From positions 1-20,667 of the forward strand of contig NZ_BAABHD010000006.1 of NCBI RefSeq assembly GCF_039541915.1: a stretch of DNA of 20,667 nucleotides. Reading direction: 5' to 3'. Shown here piece after piece: positions 7,935-15,966 of this stretch; the stretch's first letter is position 1; every line of letters begins with the position of its first letter. The DNA is from Nibrella saemangeumensis (GTDB lineage Bacteria; Bacteroidota; Bacteroidia; Cytophagales; Spirosomataceae). The notes beneath the pieces are model-generated. The model did not search any database. It had not been told where the DNA came from and saw only the letters and a program-made list of their open reading frames with translations. The position numbers were made by a program, and so were the translations under genes.

Positions 7935-8369
7935 GTTTTTATCCAGTTGGTACGCCAAAGATAACTCCGAACCGGCCAATTGAAGCTAAATAGTCTTTGT
8001 TTGACGGAGGGCGGCCTGGCTAAGTTCCGGTGTTCGGGTAAAACATCAACGATCCCGTTAAATCCTTATATTAGCTATTAGACGGCCTTTCAGGCATTCA
8101 GAAAGTTTGCCTCTGGCCTTGGTAGTAGCTGTTTCGGTTGACAGTAGGTTCCCTAAGTGCACGAATTGGTGTATGTTGCTTAAAGACTTTGCTCCCAGTG
8201 CGTGACTACCATATCATCCGGATAAAACAACTTCATTGCTGTCGTATCCTGCCAACAACGCCGTAGCGAACTGGAAATGTACAAACTCTACTCCCAGGAT
8301 GAAGGCTTCAAGCAGGCGATGCAGGATACGATTAGGCGGATGTTGAGGTTGTAAAAGAGAGTCGTCCAG
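7935..8369. other. Gene-poor 435-bp stretch between the HEPN/MNT and DUF4160/DUF2442 pairs
   Basis: No complete gene is visible. The minus-strand end near 7935-7979 may include the promoter or an alternative start of the HEPN gene. The right half holds the plus-strand coding scrap at 8226-8354. The rest shows no motif I recognise. Confidence 0.5.
8226..8354 (+). pseudogene. Possible C-terminal scrap of an unidentified gene
   Basis: A 42-codon frame without a start follows a TAA at 8223 and ends at TAA 8352-8354. It has a protein-like helical composition: ELEMYKLYSQDEGFKQAMQ followed by DTIRRMLRL. It is cut off at its 5' side and converges on the DUF2442 gene. I cannot assign a family. It may be the tail of a gene removed when the accessory stretch was rearranged, or it may be chance. 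Confidence 0.3.
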
Positions 8370-8684
8370 CTATAAGTACAACTGGTTACCAAACAGGATA
8401 TTTTCGACCCCGATAATTTCATCAACCTCGTCCCAGAAGACATTATAGGCACTGACCGTAAACTGCCGGCGCTGACGGGGGGTAGCCTGCTGGAGTGGTT
8501 TTGACCAGGCAATCGGTATCGTGACGGTACGCCCATCATTCAATTCAAACCAGACTGAGTCAGCCTTGACTTTAACGCCGGTGATGGTAGGCAGACGATC
8601 AAACGAAGGCCGACGAACCCGGCTTTTACCGGCCTTTCCGCTTGTAGTTGGGCGTGACTCCGTTGGCTTTACAGTCGCTTTCAT
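8370..8684 (-). CDS. DUF2442 domain protein
   Basis: This 104-residue protein has a basic, low-complexity N-terminus (KPTESRPTTSGKAGKSRVRR) and then a DUF2442 domain: VKVKADSVWFELNDGRTVTI, PIAWSKPLQQATPRQRRQF, and the closing WDEVDEIIGVENILFG. DUF2442 genes are often paired with DUF4160 genes, and the pair looks like a toxin-antitoxin module, though I know of no firm biochemical assignment. The ATG at 8684 lies inside the upstream DUF4160 gene, giving a 59-bp out-of-frame overlap, so translation of the two is probably coupled. Confidence 0.85.
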   Translation of the reverse strand: MKATVKPTESRPTTSGKAGKSRVRRPSFDRLPTITGVKVKADSVWFELNDGRTVTIPIAWSKPLQQATPRQRRQFTVSAYNVFWDEVDEIIGVENILFGNQLYL

Positions 8685-8913
8685 ACGTCTGACTAATTTT
8701 ATCTCTGTGCTCTACCAAGGCTTTTTCAATGCGGGTTAGTTCCCTTTTATTGAAACCGACATTATCGGCTAATTGAACTGAACCGTCGGAATAGATCCAA
8801 AATTTACACAATTTTCGGCTATTGTCGCTAACGTGGACATGTAAGGGTTCGTTAACTAAATCGTACAGCCGGTAGAAGAACCGGAAGCCAAATAAAAGAA
8901 ATAAGGTTGGCAT
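8626..8913 (-). CDS. DUF4160 domain protein
   Basis: This 95-residue protein begins MPTLFLLFGFRFFYRLYDLV and continues with EPLHVHVSD, KFWIYSDGSVQLADNVGF and a helix KRELTRIEKALVEHRDKI, the usual DUF4160 layout with the conserved H-x-H pair. The C-terminal ~20 residues (ANGVTPNYKRKGR) overlap the DUF2442 start. It is the first gene of a two-gene minus-strand operon. A perfect palindrome sits within its predicted promoter, which suggests autoregulation as in toxin-antitoxin modules. Which of the two proteins would be the toxin is not known from sequence. Confidence 0.85.
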   Translation of the reverse strand: MPTLFLLFGFRFFYRLYDLVNEPLHVHVSDNSRKLCKFWIYSDGSVQLADNVGFNKRELTRIEKALVEHRDKISQTYESDCKANGVTPNYKRKGR

Positions 8914-8939
8914 GTAAACGACTGAAAAGCAGGCTACAA

Positions 8940-8969
8940 CAAATTACAATATATAACATTGTAATTCAA
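8940..8969 (-). promoter_or_regulatory. Predicted promoter of the DUF4160-DUF2442 operon with embedded palindromic operator
   Basis: On the minus strand TTG (8969-8967), a 20-nt spacer and TAATTTG (8946-8940) resemble a Bacteroidota -33/-7 pair, the -7 box having one spacer base fewer than TAnnTTTG. Between them lies ATTACAAT (8943-8950) and ATTGTAAT (8958-8965), a perfect 8-bp palindrome with a 7-nt centre. A protein bound there would block the promoter. The predicted transcript starts about 20 nt before the ATG at 8913. Confidence 0.5.
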
Positions 8970-8996
8970 TTGTTAAAGCCGTTTTCATATGAAATT

Positions 8997-9028
8997 AAAA
9001 AAGCCCCAAATGTAAAAATCTGAGGCTT
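8997..9028 (-). terminator. Rho-independent terminator of the tRNA-Val gene
   Basis: On the minus strand AAGCCTCA pairs with TGGGGCTT (one G-T pair) across a loop of about 10 nt and runs into six T. It lies about 20 nt beyond the tRNA 3' end. Confidence 0.75.
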
Positions 9029-9046
9029 ATGGACAACGTGTCCCGG

Positions 9047-9121
9047 TAGGACGTAGCGGGCTCGAACCGCTGACCTCTGCCCTGTCAAGGCAGCGCTCTG
9101 AACCAACTGAGCTAACATCCT
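9047..9121 (-). tRNA. tRNA-Val (anticodon GAC)
   Basis: The 75-nt cloverleaf is complete. The acceptor stem is AGGATGT / ACGTCCT (one T-G pair) with discriminator A. The D arm is GCTC / GAGC. The anticodon stem CTGCC / GGCAG encloses the loop TTGACAG, so the anticodon is GAC. The variable loop is AGGTC, and the T arm is AGCGG-TTCGAGC-CCGCT. CCA is not fully encoded (CCG follows the discriminator). The 3' end faces the accessory stretch with the two toxin-antitoxin-like pairs. Confidence 0.95.
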
Positions 9122-9153
9122 GTATGTAGATCGCCTTCCGGCGAGGTTCGATG

Positions 9154-9183
9154 CAAAATTAAGCAACTTCCTGTGTTTTCAAA
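9154..9183 (-). promoter_or_regulatory. Promoter of the tRNA-Val gene, inside the 3' end of the transporter gene
   Basis: On the minus strand TTTG (9183-9180), an 18-nt spacer and TAATTTTG (9161-9154) match the Bacteroidota -33/-7 consensus well. The -33 box and spacer lie in the last codons of the MFS gene, and the -7 box covers its stop. Transcription would start about 25 nt before the tRNA. A CGCC-TTCC-GGCG hairpin (9132-9143) lies in that leader. Confidence 0.65.
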
Positions 9184-10472
9184 CGAACGCGATACACTTT
9201 TTGCGAGGGTATCCGCGCAAGTAACAGAAAACCAATCACAAAAAATACCAGCAGGGCCAACACGCTGTTGCGCATGCTGCCCGTGATCTGCTCGATCAGC
9301 CCGTACGAGGCCGTACCCAGCACAATGGCGAGCTTCTCGGTTACGTCGTAGAAGCTGAAAAACGAGGCCGTGTCGGTGGTTTCTTCGGGGATCAGCTTGG
9401 AGTAGGTGGAGCGGGAGAGCGACTGGATACCGCCCATGACCATGCCCACCAGGGCCGCCAGCGCAAAAAACTGGTTCTGGGTATTCACAAAGTATGCTCC
9501 AGCGCAGATCACCACCCAGACCGAGACGGCAATCATCAGCGCGTAGGTATTGCCCAGCCGCTCCGAGAGTCGCGCAAACAGGTACGCCCCCGCAATGCCC
9601 ACCAACTGAATCAGGAGAATGGTAATGATCAGGCTCTGGGCGGGGAGTTTCAGCTCGTCGCTACCGAAGATGGTGGCCACGTACATGACCGTCTGCACGC
9701 CCATACTGTACACAAAAAACGCCACCAGAAAGCGCTTCATCAGAGGCAGGTGCTTCAGTTCGCCAAAGACCTTTTTCAGCTCCCGGAAGCCGTTGAACAG
9801 CCAGCCATCCTGCGGCACCGCCCGCAAGGCCGGATCGGGCAGGCGGTTGAACGGAATCTGGGCAAAGCCAAACCACCAGATACCCACCGTCAGAAACGAC
9901 ACGCGCGAGGCCAGCCCCTCCGAGATACCGCCGTACCAGCCGGGAAACAGGATCATGGTTAGGTTGAACACCATCAGCAGCACCGAGCCCATATAGCCCA
10001 GCGAGTAGCCTTTGGCGCTCACGCGGTCGAAGCGGTCTTCGGTAGCGATGTCGGGCAGGTAGGAGTTATAAAAGACGATACTGCCGCTCCAGCCCACCAG
10101 GCTCAACCAGAACAGAAACACAGCCAGCGTGGTCGTCTCGCGGGTGAAGAAGTACAGCAGGCTGCAACTGATGGCCCCCGTGTAGCAAAATACCTTCATG
10201 AACAGCTTTTTGCGACCGCTGAAGTCGGCAATGGCCGTGCAGAACGGGCTCAGCAGGGCCGCCAGCAGAAACGCGGCCGAGACGGTGTACGTAAACAGCA
10301 CCGAGTTTTTGACCTCGACCCCAAGAAAATTGATCACCGGTCCACCGGCATCGTTCAGGGCTGTGGCCGAGAAATAAACGGGAAAGATACTGGAGACAAT
10401 CACCAGCGAATGCACCGAATTGGCCCAGTCATAAAGGCACCAGGCATTCAGTACCCTGGGGTTGTTTTTCAT
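9159..10472 (-). CDS. MFS transporter, UMF1 / Atg22-like family
   Basis: This polytopic inner-membrane protein of 437 residues belongs to the UMF1 branch of the major facilitator superfamily, distantly related to yeast vacuolar Atg22. The family opening is seen in VLNAWCLYDWANSVHSLVI, followed by FPVYFSATA. A long first loop precedes the second helix, and SPFCTAIADFSGRKK matches the MFS loop motif. FYNSYLPDIA and SAKGYSLGYMGS are also typical, and MVMGGIQSLSRSTYSKLIP lies in the second half. About 11-12 hydrophobic helices are visible. It starts 6 bp after the hydrolase stop, so the two form an operon. The substrate is unknown. Confidence 0.9.
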   Translation of the reverse strand: MKNNPRVLNAWCLYDWANSVHSLVIVSSIFPVYFSATALNDAGGPVINFLGVEVKNSVLFTYTVSAAFLLAALLSPFCTAIADFSGRKKLFMKVFCYTGAISCSLLYFFTRETTTLAVFLFWLSLVGWSGSIVFYNSYLPDIATEDRFDRVSAKGYSLGYMGSVLLMVFNLTMILFPGWYGGISEGLASRVSFLTVGIWWFGFAQIPFNRLPDPALRAVPQDGWLFNGFRELKKVFGELKHLPLMKRFLVAFFVYSMGVQTVMYVATIFGSDELKLPAQSLIITILLIQLVGIAGAYLFARLSERLGNTYALMIAVSVWVVICAGAYFVNTQNQFFALAALVGMVMGGIQSLSRSTYSKLIPEETTDTASFFSFYDVTEKLAIVLGTASYGLIEQITGSMRNSVLALLVFFVIGFLLLARIPSQKVYRVRLKTQEVA

Positions 10473-10478
10473 GCTTGC

Positions 10479-11378
10479 TTACAGGCTACTATTCAGAAAC
10501 TGGATCACCGTCCGGCTGAAGGCGTGGTTGGAATCCCCCGCCACCATATGCCCGGCTTCGGCCACGTTGACACTCTGCGCGTGGGGCACCACATCCAGAA
10601 ACTCGGTCATCACTTTTTCGCTGACCACATCGCTGATACCCCCGCGCACGATCAGCGTAGGCGCACTTAGCGCTCTGGCGGCAGTAAACAGCCGCTCTTC
10701 GTAGCCGATCCGCTGCTCGGTGGTCGCGGAAGCAAACTGCTGCCAGACAGACAGAAATTTCGGGTCCCAGTGCCAGTAGTAGCGGTCGGGCCCGCCGTTG
10801 GCGCTGGGTTTCAGGCGCAGGTTTTTCTCCAGCCGGCTCAGGTCGGAGGGCCGGGGCCGCTGGGGCAGGTAAGCCGCCACGGCATCGGCCGCTTCCTCCA
10901 GAGAGGCAAACCCATCGACGTTGGCACTCATGAACCGGAAGATCCGCTCTACGCCCTGCTGCTCCACGCGGGGCGCTACGTCTACCAGCACCAGCCCGGA
11001 GGCAATGGACGACTGTGACTCGCCAATGGCCAGCAGTGAGATAATGCCGCCGAGGGAAGCGCCCACCAGCGCCGGACTGCCGCCGATCTGCCGGATGACC
11101 TCTTTCAGGTCCGATATCAGGTAATCGACGGTATAATGGCCTTCGGGCGACCAGCTGCTGTCGCCATGCCCGCGAATATCCAGCGATATGGCATACCAGC
11201 CGGCACTGGCCATCCAGCGGGCGGTTTCGCCCCACGAGTGCCGGGTTTGCCCGCCCCCGTGCAGCAGAACCACGCAGCGCTCCGACGGGGTACCGTAGGC
11301 ATCGGCCGCCAGGCGGATACCCGGCTCTGTTTCAAAAGTAAGCCGTCTGGCCTGATCGTTCTTCCGAATGGTTTCCAT
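10479..11378 (-). CDS. Alpha/beta hydrolase
   Basis: This 299-residue cytoplasmic hydrolase has no signal peptide. It shows the oxyanion strand VVLLHGGG (37-43), the dipeptide region DIRGHGDSS, the nucleophile elbow GASLGG with Ser108, a cap domain between about 135 and 225, and probable catalytic Asp250 (GGISDVV) and His277 (EAGHMV). The family covers esterases, lipases, epoxide hydrolases and dehalogenases, and the substrate cannot be told from sequence. The transporter gene follows after 6 bp, suggesting that one handles the other's substrate. The inverted octamer array at 11381-11477 occupies nearly all the space upstream, so transcription probably comes from the lipoprotein promoter or from within that array. 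Confidence 0.9.
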   Translation of the reverse strand: METIRKNDQARRLTFETEPGIRLAADAYGTPSERCVVLLHGGGQTRHSWGETARWMASAGWYAISLDIRGHGDSSWSPEGHYTVDYLISDLKEVIRQIGGSPALVGASLGGIISLLAIGESQSSIASGLVLVDVAPRVEQQGVERIFRFMSANVDGFASLEEAADAVAAYLPQRPRPSDLSRLEKNLRLKPSANGGPDRYYWHWDPKFLSVWQQFASATTEQRIGYEERLFTAARALSAPTLIVRGGISDVVSEKVMTEFLDVVPHAQSVNVAEAGHMVAGDSNHAFSRTVIQFLNSSL

Positions 11379-11380
11379 AG

Positions 11381-11477
11381 AGTGAAAGAGTGAGAGAGTG
11401 AAAGAGCGAAAGAGTGAAAGAGTGGAGCAGTAACGCCCCTTTACTCTTTCACTCTTTTACTCTTTCGCTCTTTCACT
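11381..11477. repeat. Inverted array of octamers (AGTGAAAG unit), element A
   Basis: The left arm 11381-11428 is six head-to-tail octamers, AGTGAAAG with variants AGTGAGAG, AGCGAAAG and AGTGGAGC. A 10-nt spacer follows. The right arm 11439-11477 is a 7-mer plus four octamers of the reverse complement CTTTCACT, with variants CTTTTACT and CTTTCGCT. The variant AGCGAAAG occurs once in each arm, in matching register, so the arms are complementary in order and not merely in composition. The element starts 2 bp from the hydrolase start codon and ends on the lipoprotein stop codon. Confidence 0.85.
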
Positions 11478-11923
11478 CATAATGAAGGTACAAATTCGAG
11501 GTTGGCATCCGTCTCCGTCCCGGCCACCGGCACTTTGTTGCGCAGGATGAGTTTGCTGCGGGACAGCTCTACAATTGGAAAACGCCCTTTAAACTGGTTG
11601 ATCTCAATATCGACGGCCTGGTTGTTCTCGACCAGATACCAGGTACCACCGTTGAGTACCTGCTTGGTTACCCGGTCTACCGCCCGCGTCATGTTGTTCG
11701 CCCGAAACTGGATTTCCATGCCATACAACGCCATCGTGGCCAGGTTCAGCTGGGATTGATTGATGGTCTGCCGGTTGGCGTCTGTTACCCGATCCAGTTT
11801 CCAGCCCGTACTCATTATGACTTCAGCCCGGTCACCGCTTGCCGCTGGCTCTGTTGTCTTTTTGCAGTTGGCAAGCGTAATGGTTACGCAAAACAGGATC
11901 AGCCAATACGTTACTTTTTTCAT
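11477..11923 (-). CDS. Small lipoprotein, possibly lipocalin-like
   Basis: This 148-residue protein has a lipoprotein signal peptide with lipobox TLANC (Cys20). The mature part begins with a polar linker (KKTTEPAASGD) and a domain of beta-strand character that opens STGWKLDRVTDANRQ and continues with MEIQFRANN, GGTWYLVENN and SRSKLILRN. The pattern resembles small lipocalin-like lipoproteins of Bacteroidota, but I cannot fix the family. It is the first gene of a probable minus-strand unit with the hydrolase and transporter. Its stop codon lies in element A. Confidence 0.8.
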   Translation of the reverse strand: MKKVTYWLILFCVTITLANCKKTTEPAASGDRAEVIMSTGWKLDRVTDANRQTINQSQLNLATMALYGMEIQFRANNMTRAVDRVTKQVLNGGTWYLVENNQAVDIEINQFKGRFPIVELSRSKLILRNKVPVAGTETDANLEFVPSL

Positions 11924-12028
11924 TGTTGGTTACGTTAAATTTCAGACATATCTGACTGTTACAGGAACGTCTTATTCCGCAGGATAGTCTTAGCGGGTTA
12001 TTTAAGTGACAATAATAGCATAAAATAG

Positions 12029-12036
12029 TAGTTTTG
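12029..12036 (+). promoter_or_regulatory. Candidate -7 box (TAGTTTTG)
   Basis: The octamer matches TAnnTTTG and lies 14 bp before the ATG at 12051, which would leave a very short leader. No -33 TTTG is seen at the normal distance, so this is tentative. Confidence 0.3.
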
Positions 12037-12050
12037 AGCAAAAATCAGCC

Positions 12051-13718
12051 ATGCGTTTTCCGGCTATCCGTCCACACCTTTCTGTCTTGCTGTCCGGCTG
12101 TCTGCTGTTCGGGATGCCACTGACCGGTAAAAGCCAGGTCCAGTGCGCCGAGCCGCTGTCGCTGGCAACCCCCACCCCGGCCGGCCGGGTAGGCTGGCAG
12201 AAGTTCCCGGATTTTACGCTCCCCTTTACCATCGTCTATGCCGCTCCCCGCATGGGCGACACGCAAGCCAGTCCGCTCCGCCATGGATTCAGCCACATCG
12301 CCCGCGTCCAGGAAAACGAATACCTCGCCGGGCTGGTCCCCCCTAAACAACGAGCCCTCGACTGGTACGGGTTTGCGTTCGATCTGAAGCAGCCCTGGGA
12401 AACGCTGCTGAGCCCCTGGGGTAACGATACCCTGGCGTACCAAGCCAAATGGGACCAGTTTCTGATTGGGTTGTCGGGCGGCCAAACCAACAGCCAGGGC
12501 CGGTATATCATTCCCCTGAGCATTCTGTCGGTCGATATCGAACGGTTCCTGCCCACCGACGACCGAATTCTGCGGCTGAAGCAGGACCCGGCCATTCCGC
12601 AGGTGTACCGCAGCCTCTCCGATGCTGAATTTCTCCGGGCTTACAAGCGCGACATGACCAACCTGTACGCCAGTGGTCTGCGCTACATTCGCCGGAAAGC
12701 CGACCTGACCGGTATTCCCCTGACCACCTATAGCGATACGCCGATCCGGAATACGTGGTTCAACGTGACCGGCAACAGCTGGAACGACTGGCGCACCAAT
12801 CCGGAGCGGGTCAGTTTTCTGGTAAAAGACCAGGCGACCAACCGGGTGGGTGGTCCTTTTTACGAGCAGCTGGATGTGCTGGCCCCGTCGGCGTATTACT
12901 ATTACGACTACCCGAGTCCGCTGGCGGGTGATTACCTGGCGTATATGTTGTTTCAGATTGAGGTCAACCGGGCGTGGAGCAACAAACCAGTCATCCCCTA
13001 CGTCTGGATGCGTTACCACGACTGCTGCGGCAACCACCCCCGGTTTATTCAGCCGTTTATGGCCGAAGCCACCGCCATTTTTCCGTTTTTCTCGGGGGCC
13101 AGGGGCTTATGGTTCTGGGACCATATCGACAACCCGACCGACAACTATAGTGCCTACGAGCACTTCATCCACGGCCTGTACCGGCTCTCGCGCTTCGCCG
13201 ATATGTTTACGGGTAATTACGAACTGGTGATCAGCAAATCGGCCCGCGACCACATGGAGGAGCGGACGTCGATCTGGCGCGGGGTTGTCAAGGGCAATAA
13301 GATCCTGATTGCCGCTCACAACCCCTACGCCGACGACAACCAGACTACCCTGATACCGGTGCAGTATGGCTCCTGGCAAACCAATATTACCCTGAAAGGC
13401 CGTGAGGTGTATCTGTGCCAGTTTGAACTGTCGGACGTCCAGACTTCCCCTAAGGAGCTGGCCATTACCAACCTCAACCTCTTCCCGAACCCGGCCAGCG
13501 CCCAGGCTAATGTCTGGTTTGAACGGACGGAAACACAGCCGCTGGTGATTACGGTGGTTGACCTGCTGGGCCGTACCGTGCTATCGCAGCCGGTAGCGCC
13601 GGGCGAAACCTACGTCCGCGAAATCCTGTCTGTCCAACACCTGCCGCCCGGTATGTACACCGTGGTGATCAGCGACGGTACCGCCCGCCAGACGCGTAAG
13701 CTGATTATTGCCAGGTGA
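12051..13718 (+). CDS. T9SS-exported protein with unidentified, possibly glycosidase-like, catalytic domain
   Basis: This 555-residue protein starts with a signal peptide (basic RPH, hydrophobic LSVLLSGCLLFGMPLTG, cut probably near SQ). The last ~80 residues form a T9SS type A sorting domain: LNLFPNPASAQANVWF, VVDLLGRTVL, LPPGMYTVVI and a basic end. The central ~430 residues are rich in aromatic and acidic residues, with stretches such as YYYYDYPSPLAGDY, WMRYHDCCGNHPRF and GARGLWFWDHIDN. That flavour suggests a TIM-barrel glycoside hydrolase, but I recognise no known family and name no catalytic residue. The neighbour YyaL also has a glycosidase-type fold, but a shared pathway is speculation. 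Confidence 0.8.
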   Translation: MRFPAIRPHLSVLLSGCLLFGMPLTGKSQVQCAEPLSLATPTPAGRVGWQKFPDFTLPFTIVYAAPRMGDTQASPLRHGFSHIARVQENEYLAGLVPPKQRALDWYGFAFDLKQPWETLLSPWGNDTLAYQAKWDQFLIGLSGGQTNSQGRYIIPLSILSVDIERFLPTDDRILRLKQDPAIPQVYRSLSDAEFLRAYKRDMTNLYASGLRYIRRKADLTGIPLTTYSDTPIRNTWFNVTGNSWNDWRTNPERVSFLVKDQATNRVGGPFYEQLDVLAPSAYYYYDYPSPLAGDYLAYMLFQIEVNRAWSNKPVIPYVWMRYHDCCGNHPRFIQPFMAEATAIFPFFSGARGLWFWDHIDNPTDNYSAYEHFIHGLYRLSRFADMFTGNYELVISKSARDHMEERTSIWRGVVKGNKILIAAHNPYADDNQTTLIPVQYGSWQTNITLKGREVYLCQFELSDVQTSPKELAITNLNLFPNPASAQANVWFERTETQPLVITVVDLLGRTVLSQPVAPGETYVREILSVQHLPPGMYTVVISDGTARQTRKLIIAR

Positions 13719-13732
13719 GGGGTGGAGAGTTG

Positions 13733-13868
13733 TTGAATGATTGAATGGTTGAATGATAGAATGTGGAATGTTGACAGGATTCTCCCCGGCAGTTAACCAT
13801 TCAATCCTTCGATCAGTTACCTATTCAATCATTCAACCACTCAATCATTCAATCTTTTAATCAGTTGC
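13733..13868. repeat. Inverted array of octamers (TTGAATGA unit), element B
   Basis: The left arm begins with TTGAATGA, TTGAATGG and TTGAATGA (13733-13756) and then decays. After a spacer, the right arm 13797-13868 stays in octamer register for nine units of the reverse complement. These include CCATTCAA, CTATTCAA, TCATTCAA, CCACTCAA and TCATTCAA, and end with TCTTTTAA and TCAGTTGC just before the ATG at 13871. The order of variants in the right arm mirrors the left (the unit ending in GG lies between two ending in GA). The element spans almost the whole gap between the two genes. Confidence 0.85.
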
Positions 13869-13870
13869 CC

Positions 13871-15910
<2,040 letters not shown>

Positions 15911-15912
15911 CA

Positions 15913-15955
15913 CCCCAAAGCCCCGTCCCTGCGCTTGGCAGACGGGGCTTTGGGG
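15913..15955. terminator. Bidirectional terminator hairpin between convergent genes
   Basis: CCCCAAAGCCCCGTC (15913-15927) and its exact reverse complement (15941-15955) form a 15-bp stem with a 13-nt loop. The hairpin lies 3 bp after the yyaL stop and 11 bp before the convergent gene's stop. Tails on both sides are only weakly T-rich. Confidence 0.8.
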
Positions 15956-15966
15956 TTCAGTTTAAC

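Noticed and set aside
9041..9060. Search for an attachment-site duplicate of the tRNA-Val 3' end within the accessory stretch
   Set aside because: Only a 7-bp match (CGGTAGG near 7160) was found, which is expected by chance; no att site is called.
11381..11477. Elements A, B and C as CRISPR, REP/BIME or miniature transposons
   Set aside because: Units are 7-8 bp without spacers, the three share no sequence, and no target-site duplication or terminal inverted repeat common to them is seen.
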